Assembly: GCF_023168325.1 (NCBI RefSeq)
Contig: NZ_AP025688.1
Location: 1,488,001 to 1,552,000 of the forward strand
Length of the DNA stretch: 64,000 nt
DNA from: Tsukamurella sp. PLM1
GTDB lineage: Bacteria > Actinomycetota > Actinomycetes > Mycobacteriales > Mycobacteriaceae
Reading direction: 5' to 3'
A program made the translations under genes and the position numbers. Positions 41,535-50,275 of this stretch are shown here, one piece after another. Each line of letters begins with the position of its first letter. The first letter of the stretch is position 1. The notes under the pieces were generated by a model. That model made no database searches and was not told the origin of the DNA. It saw only the letters and a program-made list of their open reading frames with translations.

Positions 41535-42404
41535 TCAGTGCGTGGCGAGGTGGTGCAGGGCGGTCGCGACGTCCACGTCGACGGTGACGTCGGCCAGCTC
41601 GTCGCCGCGCGTGCGCCCCCGGTTGACGATCACGACCGGTGTGCCCAGCTTGGCCGCGCGCCGCACGAACTGCAGGCCGGACATCACCGTGAGTGATGTG
41701 CCGAGGACGAGGAGGGCGTCGGCGCCGTCGACCATGGAGAACGCGTGCGCGACGCGCGGCTTGGGCACGGATTCGCCGAAGTACACGATGTCGGGTTTGA
41801 GGATGCCGCCGCAGCGGGGACAGTCGATCATGGTGAAGTCGCCGGTGTCGTCGATCACCACGTCGGCGTCGGGTGCCACCTCGAGCGCGCCGCGCCCCGC
41901 GATGCGCGCGACGAATCCGGCGTTGAGCGGCTCGAGAATCGCGTGCAGGCGGTGCCGGCTGATGCGGTTCTCACAGCTCAGGCACCGCACCTGGGCGTAA
42001 TTGCCGTGCAGGTCCACCACGCCGCGCGAGCCGGCCTTCAGGTGCAGCAGATCCACGTTCTGCGTGATCACGCCGGTCATCCCGGGCAGCGCGGCGAGCG
42101 CGCGGTGCGCGGCGTTGGGGAGAGCGGCGTCCATGTGCCGCCAGCCGAGGTGGTTGCGCGCCCAGTAGCGGGTGCGGAACTCGGGGGAGCCGAGGAACTG
42201 CTGGAGCGTCATCGGGGTCCGACGGGGCGCCCCCGGGCTGCGGTAGTCCGGGATGCCGGACGCGGTGGAGATCCCGGCCCCGGTCAGCGCCACGATCCGC
42301 CGGTCGCGCAGGAGTCCGGCGGCCCGGTCCAGCCGCTCGGCGTAGTCCGCGTCCGGGGCGGTGGCCGCGGCCGGTTCCCAGGCGGGTATCGCAGTGCGCA
42401 CCAC
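41535..42404 (-). CDS. NAD-dependent protein deacylase (sirtuin)
   Basis: Sir2-family enzyme of 289 residues that removes acyl groups from lysines with NAD, or in related groups transfers ADP-ribose. Motifs: RRIVALTGAGISTASGIPDYRS, GVITQNVDLLHLKAG, catalytic His in VDLHGNYAQV, zinc cysteines CLSC and CPRC, and LVLGTSLTVMSGLQFVRRA. The N-terminal 30 residues before RIVALTG are longer than in CobB. It lies between bglX and corA, all on the minus strand with short gaps. Confidence 0.9.
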   Translation of the reverse strand: MVRTAIPAWEPAAATAPDADYAERLDRAAGLLRDRRIVALTGAGISTASGIPDYRSPGAPRRTPMTLQQFLGSPEFRTRYWARNHLGWRHMDAALPNAAHRALAALPGMTGVITQNVDLLHLKAGSRGVVDLHGNYAQVRCLSCENRISRHRLHAILEPLNAGFVARIAGRGALEVAPDADVVIDDTGDFTMIDCPRCGGILKPDIVYFGESVPKPRVAHAFSMVDGADALLVLGTSLTVMSGLQFVRRAAKLGTPVVIVNRGRTRGDELADVTVDVDVATALHHLATH

Positions 42405-42441
42405 CCCAGGCTAGCGCCGCGCCGTGGCCGTCATCCGGGCC

Positions 42442-43464
42442 TCACTGCGACTCGGGGTCCGCGAGCGGATTGTGCGCGGCGTCGTGGCGGCGGCGTAGCC
42501 ACATCCACAGCACCACCAGCGGGGTGAGCAAGCAGCCGATGCCCAGCACGAGGAAGTGGTGGAACCCCTCGATGTGCTCCACGAGCCAGCCGAAGTTCTG
42601 CCCGAAGAAGCCGGTGACGAAGGTCAGCGGCAGGAAGATGGTGGACAGCACGGTGAGTCGCTCGATCGTCTTGTTCTGGTTGGCCGCCGAGTGCGCCTGC
42701 TGCACGGAGACCACCGCGATGTTGGCCTGCAGGATCGTGCCGAGGAGGTCGCGCTGCGCGGAGACCTCCTCGTTGACCAGCTGCAGACGGTCGTAGACGT
42801 CGCGCACGTACGGCGCCAGGCGCGGCTCGACCAGGTCCTTGCCGACGGTGTTGACCACCGCGAGCAGCGGGTGCGCGGCGCGGTAGAAGTTCGTCACCTC
42901 GCGGCGCAGCAGGTAGATCCGCTCGGTGGGCGCGACCGCACCCGAGAACACCGTCGCCTCGATCTGCTCGATGTCGTGCTCGAGCCCCGCGACCACGGGC
43001 TCGTAGCCGTCGACCACCTGGTCCAGGATCGCCCACAGCACCGCGTCGGTCCCCAGCCGCAGCAGTTCGGGCTTCTGCTCGAGCCGTGTACGGGCGCGGT
43101 GGAGTTCGCTGGCCACACCCTGCCGCACGGTGATCACGAAGTTGCTGCCGACGAACACGCTGATCTCGCCGAAGTCCACCTCCTCGCGGTCGTCGTCGTA
43201 GCGCGCGGTGCGCAGGATAACGAGTTTGACGGATGCCTCGAAGTCCTCGACCTTGGGCCGCAGGTGGTAGTCCTTGGCGTCCTCGACCGCCAGTTCATGC
43301 AGGTCGAACGCCTTCCGCACCGATTCCATCTCGTCGGTGGTCGGCTCGAACAGGCCCAGCCACACGAACCCGTCGGTGGTGCACAGGCGCGCGGCGTCCA
43401 GCGGCGCGAGCTTCTCCTGCGCCTGCCGCGCACCGTCGAGGTAGTGGGCGCAATCCACGATCAC
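42442..43464 (-). CDS. corA: CorA-family divalent-cation channel
   Basis: Membrane channel of about 340 residues. A large cytoplasmic domain (GTG start at 43464, VIVDCAHYLDGARQAQEKL) leads to a long stalk helix and two C-terminal membrane segments (STIFLPLTFVTGFFGQNFGW and FLVLGIGCLLTPLVVLWMWL). The selectivity motif is GQN, not the GMN of typical Mg/Co transporters; GxN variants such as ZntB move other ions, so the cation is uncertain. The start given places the domain correctly; an earlier ATG at 43587 would add an Arg-rich stretch that does not look native. It is divergent from ridA. Confidence 0.82.
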   Translation of the reverse strand: MIVDCAHYLDGARQAQEKLAPLDAARLCTTDGFVWLGLFEPTTDEMESVRKAFDLHELAVEDAKDYHLRPKVEDFEASVKLVILRTARYDDDREEVDFGEISVFVGSNFVITVRQGVASELHRARTRLEQKPELLRLGTDAVLWAILDQVVDGYEPVVAGLEHDIEQIEATVFSGAVAPTERIYLLRREVTNFYRAAHPLLAVVNTVGKDLVEPRLAPYVRDVYDRLQLVNEEVSAQRDLLGTILQANIAVVSVQQAHSAANQNKTIERLTVLSTIFLPLTFVTGFFGQNFGWLVEHIEGFHHFLVLGIGCLLTPLVVLWMWLRRRHDAAHNPLADPESQ

Positions 43465-43576
43465 GAGCTGATTCAACCGCAGGCGCGGCCGTGCGGGGCG
43501 AAAGGGCGTTGTTCTCCTCCACGTCACCCGATGCACAAGGAACCCCGCTGCTGCCGGAAGGTCCGACCCCGCAGAA

Positions 43577-43609
43577 TATTGAGTCAATAACTACTTAGCG
43601 ATAAACTAT
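43577..43609. promoter_or_regulatory. Operator-like elements between corA and ridA
   Basis: The 177-base divergent gap contains an AT-rich island with a perfect 13-base odd palindrome TATTGAGTCAATA (43577-43589) and, four bases on, CTTAGCGATAAA (43594-43605), which resembles the palindrome CTTAGCGCTAAG at 52610-52621. The island lies 33-65 bases before the ridA ATG, where a repressor such as the adjacent MarR protein could act. Ribosome binding site GAAGGAGA precedes ridA. Confidence 0.45.
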
Positions 43610-43641
43610 CTCCGGAAGTCCACGAGAAGGAGATCGCCATC

Positions 43642-44016
43642 ATGACCGCCCCCATTCCGTTCAGCGCACCGTCGGCCCATCCGTACAGCCCGGCCGTCGT
43701 CGCCGGCAACCTGGCATTCGTGTCCGGAGCACTCTCCGTGGATCTGGAAGGACAGGCGGTGAAAGGACGAACGGAGGCGCTCGACGCCGCGATCGCGAGG
43801 ATGACGGAGCGCCTGGCCACAGTGGGCGGTGCACTCTCCGATGTGGTCAAACTGACGTACTATGTGACCGATGTCAGCCTGCGCGCCGACGCGAACGCGC
43901 AGTTCGAGCGCCTGTTCGCCGAGCCGCGGCCGGCGCGGACCTTCCTCGAGGTGTCCGGCCTGCCGTACGGCGCGACGGTCGAGATCGATGCGATCGCGGC
44001 TATCCCGAGCGTGTAG
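43642..44016 (+). CDS. RidA-family enamine/imine deaminase-like protein
   Basis: YjgF/YER057c/UK114 protein of 124 residues. The family segment ARTFLEVSGLPYGATVEIDAIA contains the Arg that binds the carboxylate of imine substrates in RidA. YSPAVVAGNLAFVSGALSVDLEGQ is the typical N-terminal part. RidA homologues inside catabolic operons can act on pathway imines or unsaturated acids instead of threonine-derived enamines. It is followed, 73 bases on, by a MarR gene, and both lie next to the aromatic cluster, with which they converge. Confidence 0.88.
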   Translation: MTAPIPFSAPSAHPYSPAVVAGNLAFVSGALSVDLEGQAVKGRTEALDAAIARMTERLATVGGALSDVVKLTYYVTDVSLRADANAQFERLFAEPRPARTFLEVSGLPYGATVEIDAIAAIPSV

Positions 44017-44089
44017 TAACGGATCGTCCGCCGAGATGGTGGTATTTCTGTAGCCGAGCGTCGTGCGCGCGGCGGGGAGGGACAAGGCG

Positions 44090-44662
44090 ATGGGCGAGAG
44101 ACGAGCCGGAGTGGCGGCGGAGCGGTCGCGCACGCCCCGGGAGCCCGACACCGTCGACTTCGCGATCGCGCAATGGGGCCGGAACTGGCCGGGCCTCGAT
44201 GTGTCGCCGCTCGGGGTCCTGGGCCGGCTGCACCGCACCTACCTGCTGTACTCCCAGCAGCTCAACGACGTCTTCGAGAAGCACGGGATCAACCTCGCAT
44301 CCTTCGACGTGCTCGCCACGCTCCGTAGGTCGGGCCCGCCGTATCAGATGGCGTCCCGCGAACTCGCGCTCGCATCGCTGGTCAGTACCGGGGGCGTGAC
44401 GCTGCGCGTCGACCGGCTCGAGGCCGCGGGACTGGTCGAGCGGGAGCGCGACAGAGACGATCGACGCGTGGTCTACGTGCGGCTCACGGACGCGGGCCTG
44501 GAGAAGATTCACACCGTGGCGCGGGAGCACTTCGCGAACGAGGCGCGGCTCCTGGAGGGGCTGAGCGCGGAAGAGCGCTCCAGCCTGGGCGAACTACTGT
44601 CCACGCTGGAGCGCTCGATCGTGTCCGCCGGCGGTGCGGAGCCGGAGTCCGACTCCGCGTGA
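44090..44662 (+). CDS. MarR-family transcriptional regulator
   Basis: Winged-helix regulator of 190 residues. Core features: GVLGRLHRTYLLYSQQLNDVFEKHGIN, LASFDVLATLRRSGPPYQMASRELA, and the wing VERERDRDDRRVVYVRLTDAGLEKI. The ATG at 44090 is chosen because GGGAGGG lies just before it; a GTG at 44063 is possible. The best guess is that it represses ridA and itself, and probably the convergent aromatic cluster that ends 18 bases away. MarR proteins in such places usually bind an aromatic ligand. This is inference from position. Confidence 0.85.
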   Translation: MGERRAGVAAERSRTPREPDTVDFAIAQWGRNWPGLDVSPLGVLGRLHRTYLLYSQQLNDVFEKHGINLASFDVLATLRRSGPPYQMASRELALASLVSTGGVTLRVDRLEAAGLVERERDRDDRRVVYVRLTDAGLEKIHTVAREHFANEARLLEGLSAEERSSLGELLSTLERSIVSAGGAEPESDSA

Positions 44663-44680
44663 CCCGCCGGCGTCGCCGCG

Positions 44681-45709
44681 TCACCCGATGAGTGCCTTGG
44701 CCTGGGCCTGAGCCTTGCCCTTGAAGAGTCGGCGCAGCCGGACGATGCCCAGGTCGTGCTGGTAGAGGTTCTCCGCCGCGTCCGCATCGGCGGCCATGCC
44801 CTCCAACATCACCCGGTCCTGCTCGAGGACCACCCAGTGGTCGGCCTCCAGCTTGGTCCGGTACAGGAACCGCCACACGTCGCGCTCCCAGCCCTGCACC
44901 CGGCGGTACCGCCAGAAGAAGACCGCGGTGCGCTCCGCATCGATCGGCGTGCCCATGCCGACGATGCCGAAATCGCCGCCGGGTCCCGCCGACGGCGGGT
45001 ACGGGATGGACAGGTCGACCCAGTCGGCGCCGGTGTGGCAGTACTCGACCCAGTCGAAGTTCTTGCCGCGCTGGTCCGTCTTCTCGAAGAAGAAGCCGCG
45101 ATCGGTCTCGCGGATCCGGAAGCGCGCCGACGATTCGCCGCCGGACATCGAGTGCGACTCCGCGTGCAGGTAGGCGCCGTGCATGGGGTCCAGGAGGTTC
45201 TCCAGCGTGAAGCGCCAGGGGGTGTTCCACTCGGCGTAGCACAGGAAGTTCTCGACCTCGGCGTCGGCGAGCGGGTCCGGGAGGACCAGCGGCACTGTTT
45301 CCGATTCGCGGTCGGCGGGCAGGAACGCCATGATCGCGCCGGCGACCTCCCGGACCGGGAGGCTGGTCACCAGGTCCTCGCCCTCGAGCGGGCACCCGGG
45401 CATGCCGGGGACCGCGACCACGGTGCCGTCGCCGTCCACCTGGACACCGTGGTACTTGCACTGCACCCGGTCACCCAGGTGCATGCCCTGTGAGAGGGGA
45501 GCGCCACGGTGCGGGCACCGGTCCGCGAGCATCTTGACCTCGCCGTCGGATCGGCGGAACAGCAGCCAGTCGCGGCCCCACCGAGTGATCCTCCGCATGC
45601 CGCCCCGTTCGACGAAGGTCGACGGGCAGATCGCGTACCACTGGTCGCGCAGGCCGGTGGCGAGGATCCGCTCCGCGTCGAGGCCCTTCTCCGTGTAGTA
45701 GTTCGCCAT
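44681..45709 (-). CDS. Rieske non-haem iron oxygenase, alpha subunit
   Basis: Terminal oxygenase of 342 residues. The Rieske cluster ligands are Cys65, His67, Cys84 and His87 (CPHRG and CKYHG). The catalytic iron site is Asp174, His177 and His182 in LLDPMHGAYLH. The length and single-subunit form match phthalate- or vanillate-type oxygenases (no beta subunit is encoded nearby). It should hydroxylate or O-dealkylate an aromatic ring with electrons from the reductase at 45986. It is the last gene of the eleven-gene minus-strand cluster; the upstream small gene ends two bases before its start. Confidence 0.9.
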   Translation of the reverse strand: MANYYTEKGLDAERILATGLRDQWYAICPSTFVERGGMRRITRWGRDWLLFRRSDGEVKMLADRCPHRGAPLSQGMHLGDRVQCKYHGVQVDGDGTVVAVPGMPGCPLEGEDLVTSLPVREVAGAIMAFLPADRESETVPLVLPDPLADAEVENFLCYAEWNTPWRFTLENLLDPMHGAYLHAESHSMSGGESSARFRIRETDRGFFFEKTDQRGKNFDWVEYCHTGADWVDLSIPYPPSAGPGGDFGIVGMGTPIDAERTAVFFWRYRRVQGWERDVWRFLYRTKLEADHWVVLEQDRVMLEGMAADADAAENLYQHDLGIVRLRRLFKGKAQAQAKALIG

Positions 45710-45711
45710 GA

Positions 45712-45942
45712 CTACGCTCCCTTCACGCTCATCTCGGCGGTGAATGTTTCACTGGTCCAGGGGTTTCCATCCGGGGCATGGATGCCCATGCCGTTGAGTC
45801 CGGAGACCACGGCGTCGAGCGCGTGCGCCCCCGACGCGAAGATCTCCCGGAGCGCCCCGGCGAGCTTCTCGTCGTACGGTGTGTTCGGTGCGGTCCGGGC
45901 CTGGTCCGGTACCAGGTACTGGCCGTCGTCGGTGTGGATCAT
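45712..45942 (-). CDS. 76-residue protein between oxygenase and reductase genes
   Basis: Small soluble protein (MIHTDDGQYLVPDQARTAPN ... EKLAGALREIFASGAHALDAVVSGLNGMGIHAPDGNPWTSETF). The middle part looks like a compact helical domain, reminiscent of the helix-turn-helix of serine recombinases, which read the next-to-last segment as a loop for DNA; but it lacks any catalytic domain. It lies in the operon between reductase and oxygenase with only two bases to the latter, which argues for a role with the oxygenase, for example as a stability or electron-transfer partner. I cannot assign a function. Confidence 0.7.
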   Translation of the reverse strand: MIHTDDGQYLVPDQARTAPNTPYDEKLAGALREIFASGAHALDAVVSGLNGMGIHAPDGNPWTSETFTAEMSVKGA

Positions 45943-45985
45943 CTCTCTCGTTCTCCAGTTCTGATGGGCTGCGGAAATCGGGGTG

Positions 45986-46942
45986 TCAGATGTCGAGGAC
46001 CAGCTCGTCGGACAGCGATCGGGAGACGCACAACATCATCGTGTCGCCGGTCTCCTGCTCCGCCGCCGAGAGGATCGAGTCGCGGTGGTCGGGGGTGCCG
46101 CACAGGACGCGGGTCTCGCAGCTCCCGCAGATGCCGTCGCGGCAGGAGTTGGGCACGTCGATGCCCACTCCCTCGAGCGACTCCATGATCGACATCCCGG
46201 GCGCTACGGTGACCGACACCTCGGACTGCTCGCACACGACGCGGAACTCGGTGTCGCCGGCGTCGGCCCCGACCTCCCTCGGCGCCGCCTTGAAGCGCTC
46301 CAGTTGGATGGCCCCGTCGGGCCACGCCGTCCCCTGCTCCTCGACCGCGGTGAGGAGCCCCTCCGGGCCGCAGGCGTACACGAGGGTGTCCGGCCGGGCC
46401 TCGCCGAGGAGCGCGCCCAGGTCGAGGATCCCGCAGGTGTCCTGCGGCACGAGGTGCACGCGGTCCCCGTACTCGGCCAGCTCGCCCAGGAACGCCATGC
46501 TCTCGTGGGAGCGACCGCCGTAGTGCAGTTCCCAGTCGGCGCCCCGCCGCTCCGCCTCGCGGACCATCGCGAGGATCGGGGTGATGCCGATGCCGCCCGC
46601 CAGGAACAGGTAGTGCGGCGAATCCTTGAGGTCGAAGTTGTTGCGCGGGCCGGCCACCGGCACCGACTGGCCCGGCCGTAGGGACTCGTGGACGTACCGC
46701 GAGCCGCCGTGCCCGGCCTCCTCGCGGAGCACCGCGACCCGGTACCGGGTCTTGTCGTCGGGATCCCCGCACAGCGAGTACTGGCGGATCAGCCCGGATC
46801 CGAGGTGGAGGTCGATGTGGGCGCCCGGGTCCCAGGCCGGGAGCGACGTGCCGTCGGCCTGCTCCAACAGGAGTGAGACCACGTGCTGTGACTCCCAACG
46901 GATCTGGCGGACCAACAGGTCGAGGGTCTCCGGTGCGTTCAT
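45986..46942 (-). CDS. Rieske oxygenase reductase, flavin plus 2Fe-2S ferredoxin
   Basis: Electron-transfer protein of 318 residues of the phthalate dioxygenase reductase type. Order of domains: flavin-binding (RQYSL at 53-57), NAD-binding (LFLAGGIGITPILAMV, LVYACGPEGLL), then a C-terminal plant-type ferredoxin with cysteines in SCRDGICGSCETRVLCG and a final Cys in MLCVSRS. It passes electrons from NAD(P)H to the Rieske oxygenase. Its start overlaps the ThDP gene stop by four bases. Confidence 0.9.
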   Translation of the reverse strand: MNAPETLDLLVRQIRWESQHVVSLLLEQADGTSLPAWDPGAHIDLHLGSGLIRQYSLCGDPDDKTRYRVAVLREEAGHGGSRYVHESLRPGQSVPVAGPRNNFDLKDSPHYLFLAGGIGITPILAMVREAERRGADWELHYGGRSHESMAFLGELAEYGDRVHLVPQDTCGILDLGALLGEARPDTLVYACGPEGLLTAVEEQGTAWPDGAIQLERFKAAPREVGADAGDTEFRVVCEQSEVSVTVAPGMSIMESLEGVGIDVPNSCRDGICGSCETRVLCGTPDHRDSILSAAEQETGDTMMLCVSRSLSDELVLDI

Positions 46943-48630
46943 GAGCTTCTGCCTTCGTGGTGCGGGATGGTGATGGCGGTGGCCTGCACGGCGTCAGGCC
47001 TCCTTGCCCGGTACGGAGACCGGAGGGTGAACGGCGCGGGCATGTCCCCGTAGCTCGCCAGGTCGACCTCGACGAGGACCGGACCGCGCAGGGCGGCCGC
47101 GTCGCGGAGCACGGCGCGCGCGTCGCCGGCGTCGCCGATACGGCGGTAGTCGAGTCCCAGGGCGGCGGACAGCGCCGCGAAGTCGGGGGTGGCAAGGTCG
47201 ACGCCGTACGGGCGCTGGCCCAGGCTCTCCTGCATGTTCCGCAGAACCCCGTACCCGCGGTCGTTGAACACCAGCAGCACCAGCCACGGACGCTCCTGGG
47301 CCAGCGTCATCAGTTCGCCGAAGTGCACGGCGAGGCCGCCGTCGCCGACGATGCCGAGCGTGGGACGGGTCTCGTCGGCCAGGGCGGCGCCGAGGGCCAT
47401 GCCGAGGCCCTGGCCGATGCCGCCGCCGCGGGGAAAGACGTTGGCCCGCGGGTCATGGATGGGGAGCAGACGGTTCCCCCAGGAGCTGGACGCGATGGTC
47501 ACGTCCCGCGCGACCACGGCGTCGGCCGGGAACACCTCGGCGATCGCGTCCGGCAGCTCGGCGTGCGGGCCGAGGCCGGCGCGCTGCCGGGCCCGCACGT
47601 CGCGGCGTGTCGCGGCCGCGGGCCGTCCACTCCGCGTCGACGGAGGGCACCGCCTCCGGGTCCGCGAGGAGCGCCCGGAGCGTCGCGGCGGTGTCGGCGA
47701 CGATGCCCGCGGTCGCGGGGTAGACCCGGCCGATCGCGCGCGGGTCGAGGTCCACTTGCACGTGCTCGGCGGGCACCGGCATCGTGTAGTCCCCGGTCTC
47801 GTTGGAGCGGAAGTGGGTTCCGAGACTGATCAGCAGGTCCGCGTCGGCGAGCAGCTCGCGGCCCAAGGGCGAATTGGCGTAGTTGCCGATGCAGAGTTCG
47901 TGGTCCTCGTCGACGGCCCCGCGGCCGGAGTTGCTGGTGAGTAGCGGGATTCCCCACCGCTGCACCATCTCCGTCAGCGCTGCGCCGGCCCGCGCCGCGC
48001 CGCCGCCGGCCCAGATCACCGGCCGCCGCGAGACGCGGAGCCGCGCGACCGCCGCCCGGATCTCGGCCGCGGCCGGTGCGGGAGCGGCGGCCCGGCCGGC
48101 GGCGCCTCGGGATCGAGGGTCTGGTCCGCGTACTGCAGGTCGATCGGCCACTCGATGCTGACGGGGCCGCCCGGCGCGGCGAGCGCCCGGGAGATCCCGT
48201 CGCGCAGCTGCTTCGCCGCGTTCGCGGCGTCCAGGATGGTCTCCGCATGGTGCGAGACCGCGGTGAGCATGCCCAGCTGGTCCTTGGTCTCGTGGATGAA
48301 TCCACGCCCCGACCCCAGGTGGGCGCTGTCGATGTTCCCGGTCACGTGCAGCACGGACGTTCCCGCGCTGAGGGATTCGACGAGCGCGCCGGCCGCGTTG
48401 CCCGCGCCCGTGCCGGTGCTGGTGACGGCGCAGCCGAGCCCGCCGGTGGCCCGGGCGTAGCCGTCGGCGGCGTTCACCGCGGACGCCTCGTGCCGCACCG
48501 GCACGAAACGCAGGTCCCGGCTGACCGCCTCCACCAGTGGCTGGTTGTGGACGCTGACGATGCCGAAGACGGTGTCGACACCGGCCTCGCGCAGTACCTG
48601 GACGAGCAGGTCGCCGCCGTTCGGGTTCAT
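46939..48630 (-). CDS. Thiamine diphosphate-dependent enzyme (frame broken twice)
   Basis: Acetolactate synthase/benzoylformate decarboxylase-like enzyme of about 560 residues. The N-terminal PYR domain has the activating Glu48 in VRHEASAVNAADGYARATG. The central domain reads RPVIWAGGGAARAGAALTEM. The C-terminal PP domain has the ThDP motif GIVGDGGLAVHFGEL ... FNDRGYGVL. Two frame changes are needed, near 48085 and near 47610, both in G/C-rich stretches. Members of this group decarboxylate 2-oxo acids or join carbonyl compounds. In an aromatic cluster the likely role is decarboxylation of an aryl or aliphatic 2-oxo acid made after oxidation, but the substrate cannot be told. Coupled to the reductase gene. 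Confidence 0.82.
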
Positions 48631-48670
48631 GATGGGTTCTCCTGGGGCTGAGGGCTGATGGGGAGCGGGG

Positions 48671-49452
48671 TCAGACGTAGCGGGCGACGCCGCCGTCCAC
48701 TTCGACGGTGGTACCGGTGACGTACGAGGACACCGGCGACAGCAGCATCGCGATGATCGGCGCCACCTCGTCGGCGCGGCCGAACCGGCCGAGGCCGATG
48801 CCGCGATCGGCGGCGATCTCGGCCTCCCATTCGGCGAAGGAGCGCGAGGTCGCCTCGGCCTCGTAGCGGCGGCGCCACTGGCCGGTGTCCACGAGGCCGA
48901 GCGCGACCGAGTTCACTCGGATCCCGCTCGCCGCCAACTCGAGCGACATCGACTTCGACAGGTTGAGCAGGCCGGCCCGTGCCGCGCTGGTGGTCACCAG
49001 GCGCGGTTCGGGCTGCCGGGCCAGTACGGCGTTGATGTTGACGATCGACGGTGCGCTGGACCGCCGCAGGTGCGGCAGGGCGGCGTCGACGGTGTTGAGC
49101 ACCCCCGCGAACTTGAGGTCCAGTTCGTCCCGCCAGTCGTCCAGGGTCACCTGGTCCGGGGCTTCATCCGCGAACCTCCAGCGTTGTTGACCAGGCCGTC
49201 GAGCCCGCCGAACCGGTCGTCGGCCGCGGCGATCACGCGGTCCATCGATTCCCGGTCGCGGACGTCCGCGGCGGTGGTGAGGAGGCGCTTCGCGCCCGGT
49301 GCGCCCTCGTGGACCGCGGCGAGCCGGGACGCGTCGCGGGCGCAGGTGGCCACGTTGGCGCCCTCCGCCAGGAGCAAGCGCACCGTCGCCAGGCCGATGC
49401 CCGAGCTTCCGCCCGTCACCAGGTAGGTGTGGCCGCTGAGGGACAGGTCCAC
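48671..49452 (-). CDS. SDR-family protein lacking the usual Tyr and Lys (frame broken near 49170)
   Basis: Short-chain dehydrogenase/reductase fold of about 260 residues. The cofactor loop is TGGSSGIG (13-20), and the DGLVNNAG segment follows. The frame changes just after NNAG; correction gives GGSRFADEAPDQVTLDDW. The active-site region reads TTSAARAGLLNLSKSMSLEL where classical SDRs have YxxxK, so Thr and Arg stand in place of the catalytic Tyr and Lys. The C-terminal VTGTTVEVDGGVARYV is typical. It is the first of two adjacent SDR genes in the aromatic cluster. It may use another mechanism or may not be a reductase. Confidence 0.82.
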
Positions 49453-49487
49453 GTCGATCTCCTCGTTTGCGTTGTGATGGTTGATGA

Positions 49488-50273
49488 TCAGTGGAAGACG
49501 AAGCCGCCGTCGACCACGAGCTGTTGTCCGGTGATGTAGCCGGCCTCATCGCCGAGCAGGAACGCCACGGCGCCGACCAGGTCCTCGGGTCGCTGGTCGC
49601 GGGAGAGCGCCCGGTTGTCCCGGTACAGACGGTGTCGGTGCTCGGGCACGAACTCGGCGGACTCGGATTCGGTGAGGCCCGGCGACACGGTGTTGACGGT
49701 GATCGCGTGCGGGCCGAGGTCACGCGCCATCGCCCGGGTCAGCGCCGAGAGCCCACCCTTGGAGGCGATGTAGTGGCACAGGCGGCCGGATCCGTAGAGC
49801 GCCGCGTCCGAACCGATGTTGACGATCCGGCCCGAGCCGCCGGCGATCAGCTGCGGGATCACCGCACGGCTCACCAGGAAGCTGCCGCGCAGGTTGACGC
49901 CCAGCACGCGGTCCCACTCGGAGACCTCCAGCTCGTGCACCGCCTTGCCGCCGACCCCGTCGGCGAGCGCGGCGTTGTTGACCAACCCGTACAGCGGCCC
50001 GCCGGAAGCCGCGGCCTCGCGGGCGACCGTCTCCGCCATCGTCGCCACCGAATCCTCGCTGCGCAGGTCGACCGGAACGAAGCGTGCCTCGACACCCTCC
50101 GCTCGGAGTTCGGCGACGGCGGTCTCACCCCAGTCCGTGCGGACGTCGGCGAGCCAGAGTCGGGCTCCGGCGCGTGCCAGCCGGGCGGCGATGGCGCGGC
50201 CCAGGCCGCGGCCGGCGCCGGTCACGAGGACGCGGCGGCCGGTCAGCGGCCGAGCGGGATCGGGTGCGGTCAT
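49488..50273 (-). CDS. SDR-family dehydrogenase
   Basis: Classical SDR of 261 residues. TGAGRGLG binds the cofactor, NNAALADG follows, the catalytic Ser is in GSDAALYGS, and the pair Tyr-Lys is in CHYIASKGGL. C-terminus YITGQQLVVDGGFVF. Candidate role in the cluster: dihydrodiol or alcohol dehydrogenase acting after the Rieske oxygenase. It starts two bases from the end of the cupin gene, so the two are cotranscribed. Confidence 0.88.
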   Translation of the reverse strand: MTAPDPARPLTGRRVLVTGAGRGLGRAIAARLARAGARLWLADVRTDWGETAVAELRAEGVEARFVPVDLRSEDSVATMAETVAREAAASGGPLYGLVNNAALADGVGGKAVHELEVSEWDRVLGVNLRGSFLVSRAVIPQLIAGGSGRIVNIGSDAALYGSGRLCHYIASKGGLSALTRAMARDLGPHAITVNTVSPGLTESESAEFVPEHRHRLYRDNRALSRDQRPEDLVGAVAFLLGDEAGYITGQQLVVDGGFVFH

Positions 50274-50275
50274 GC

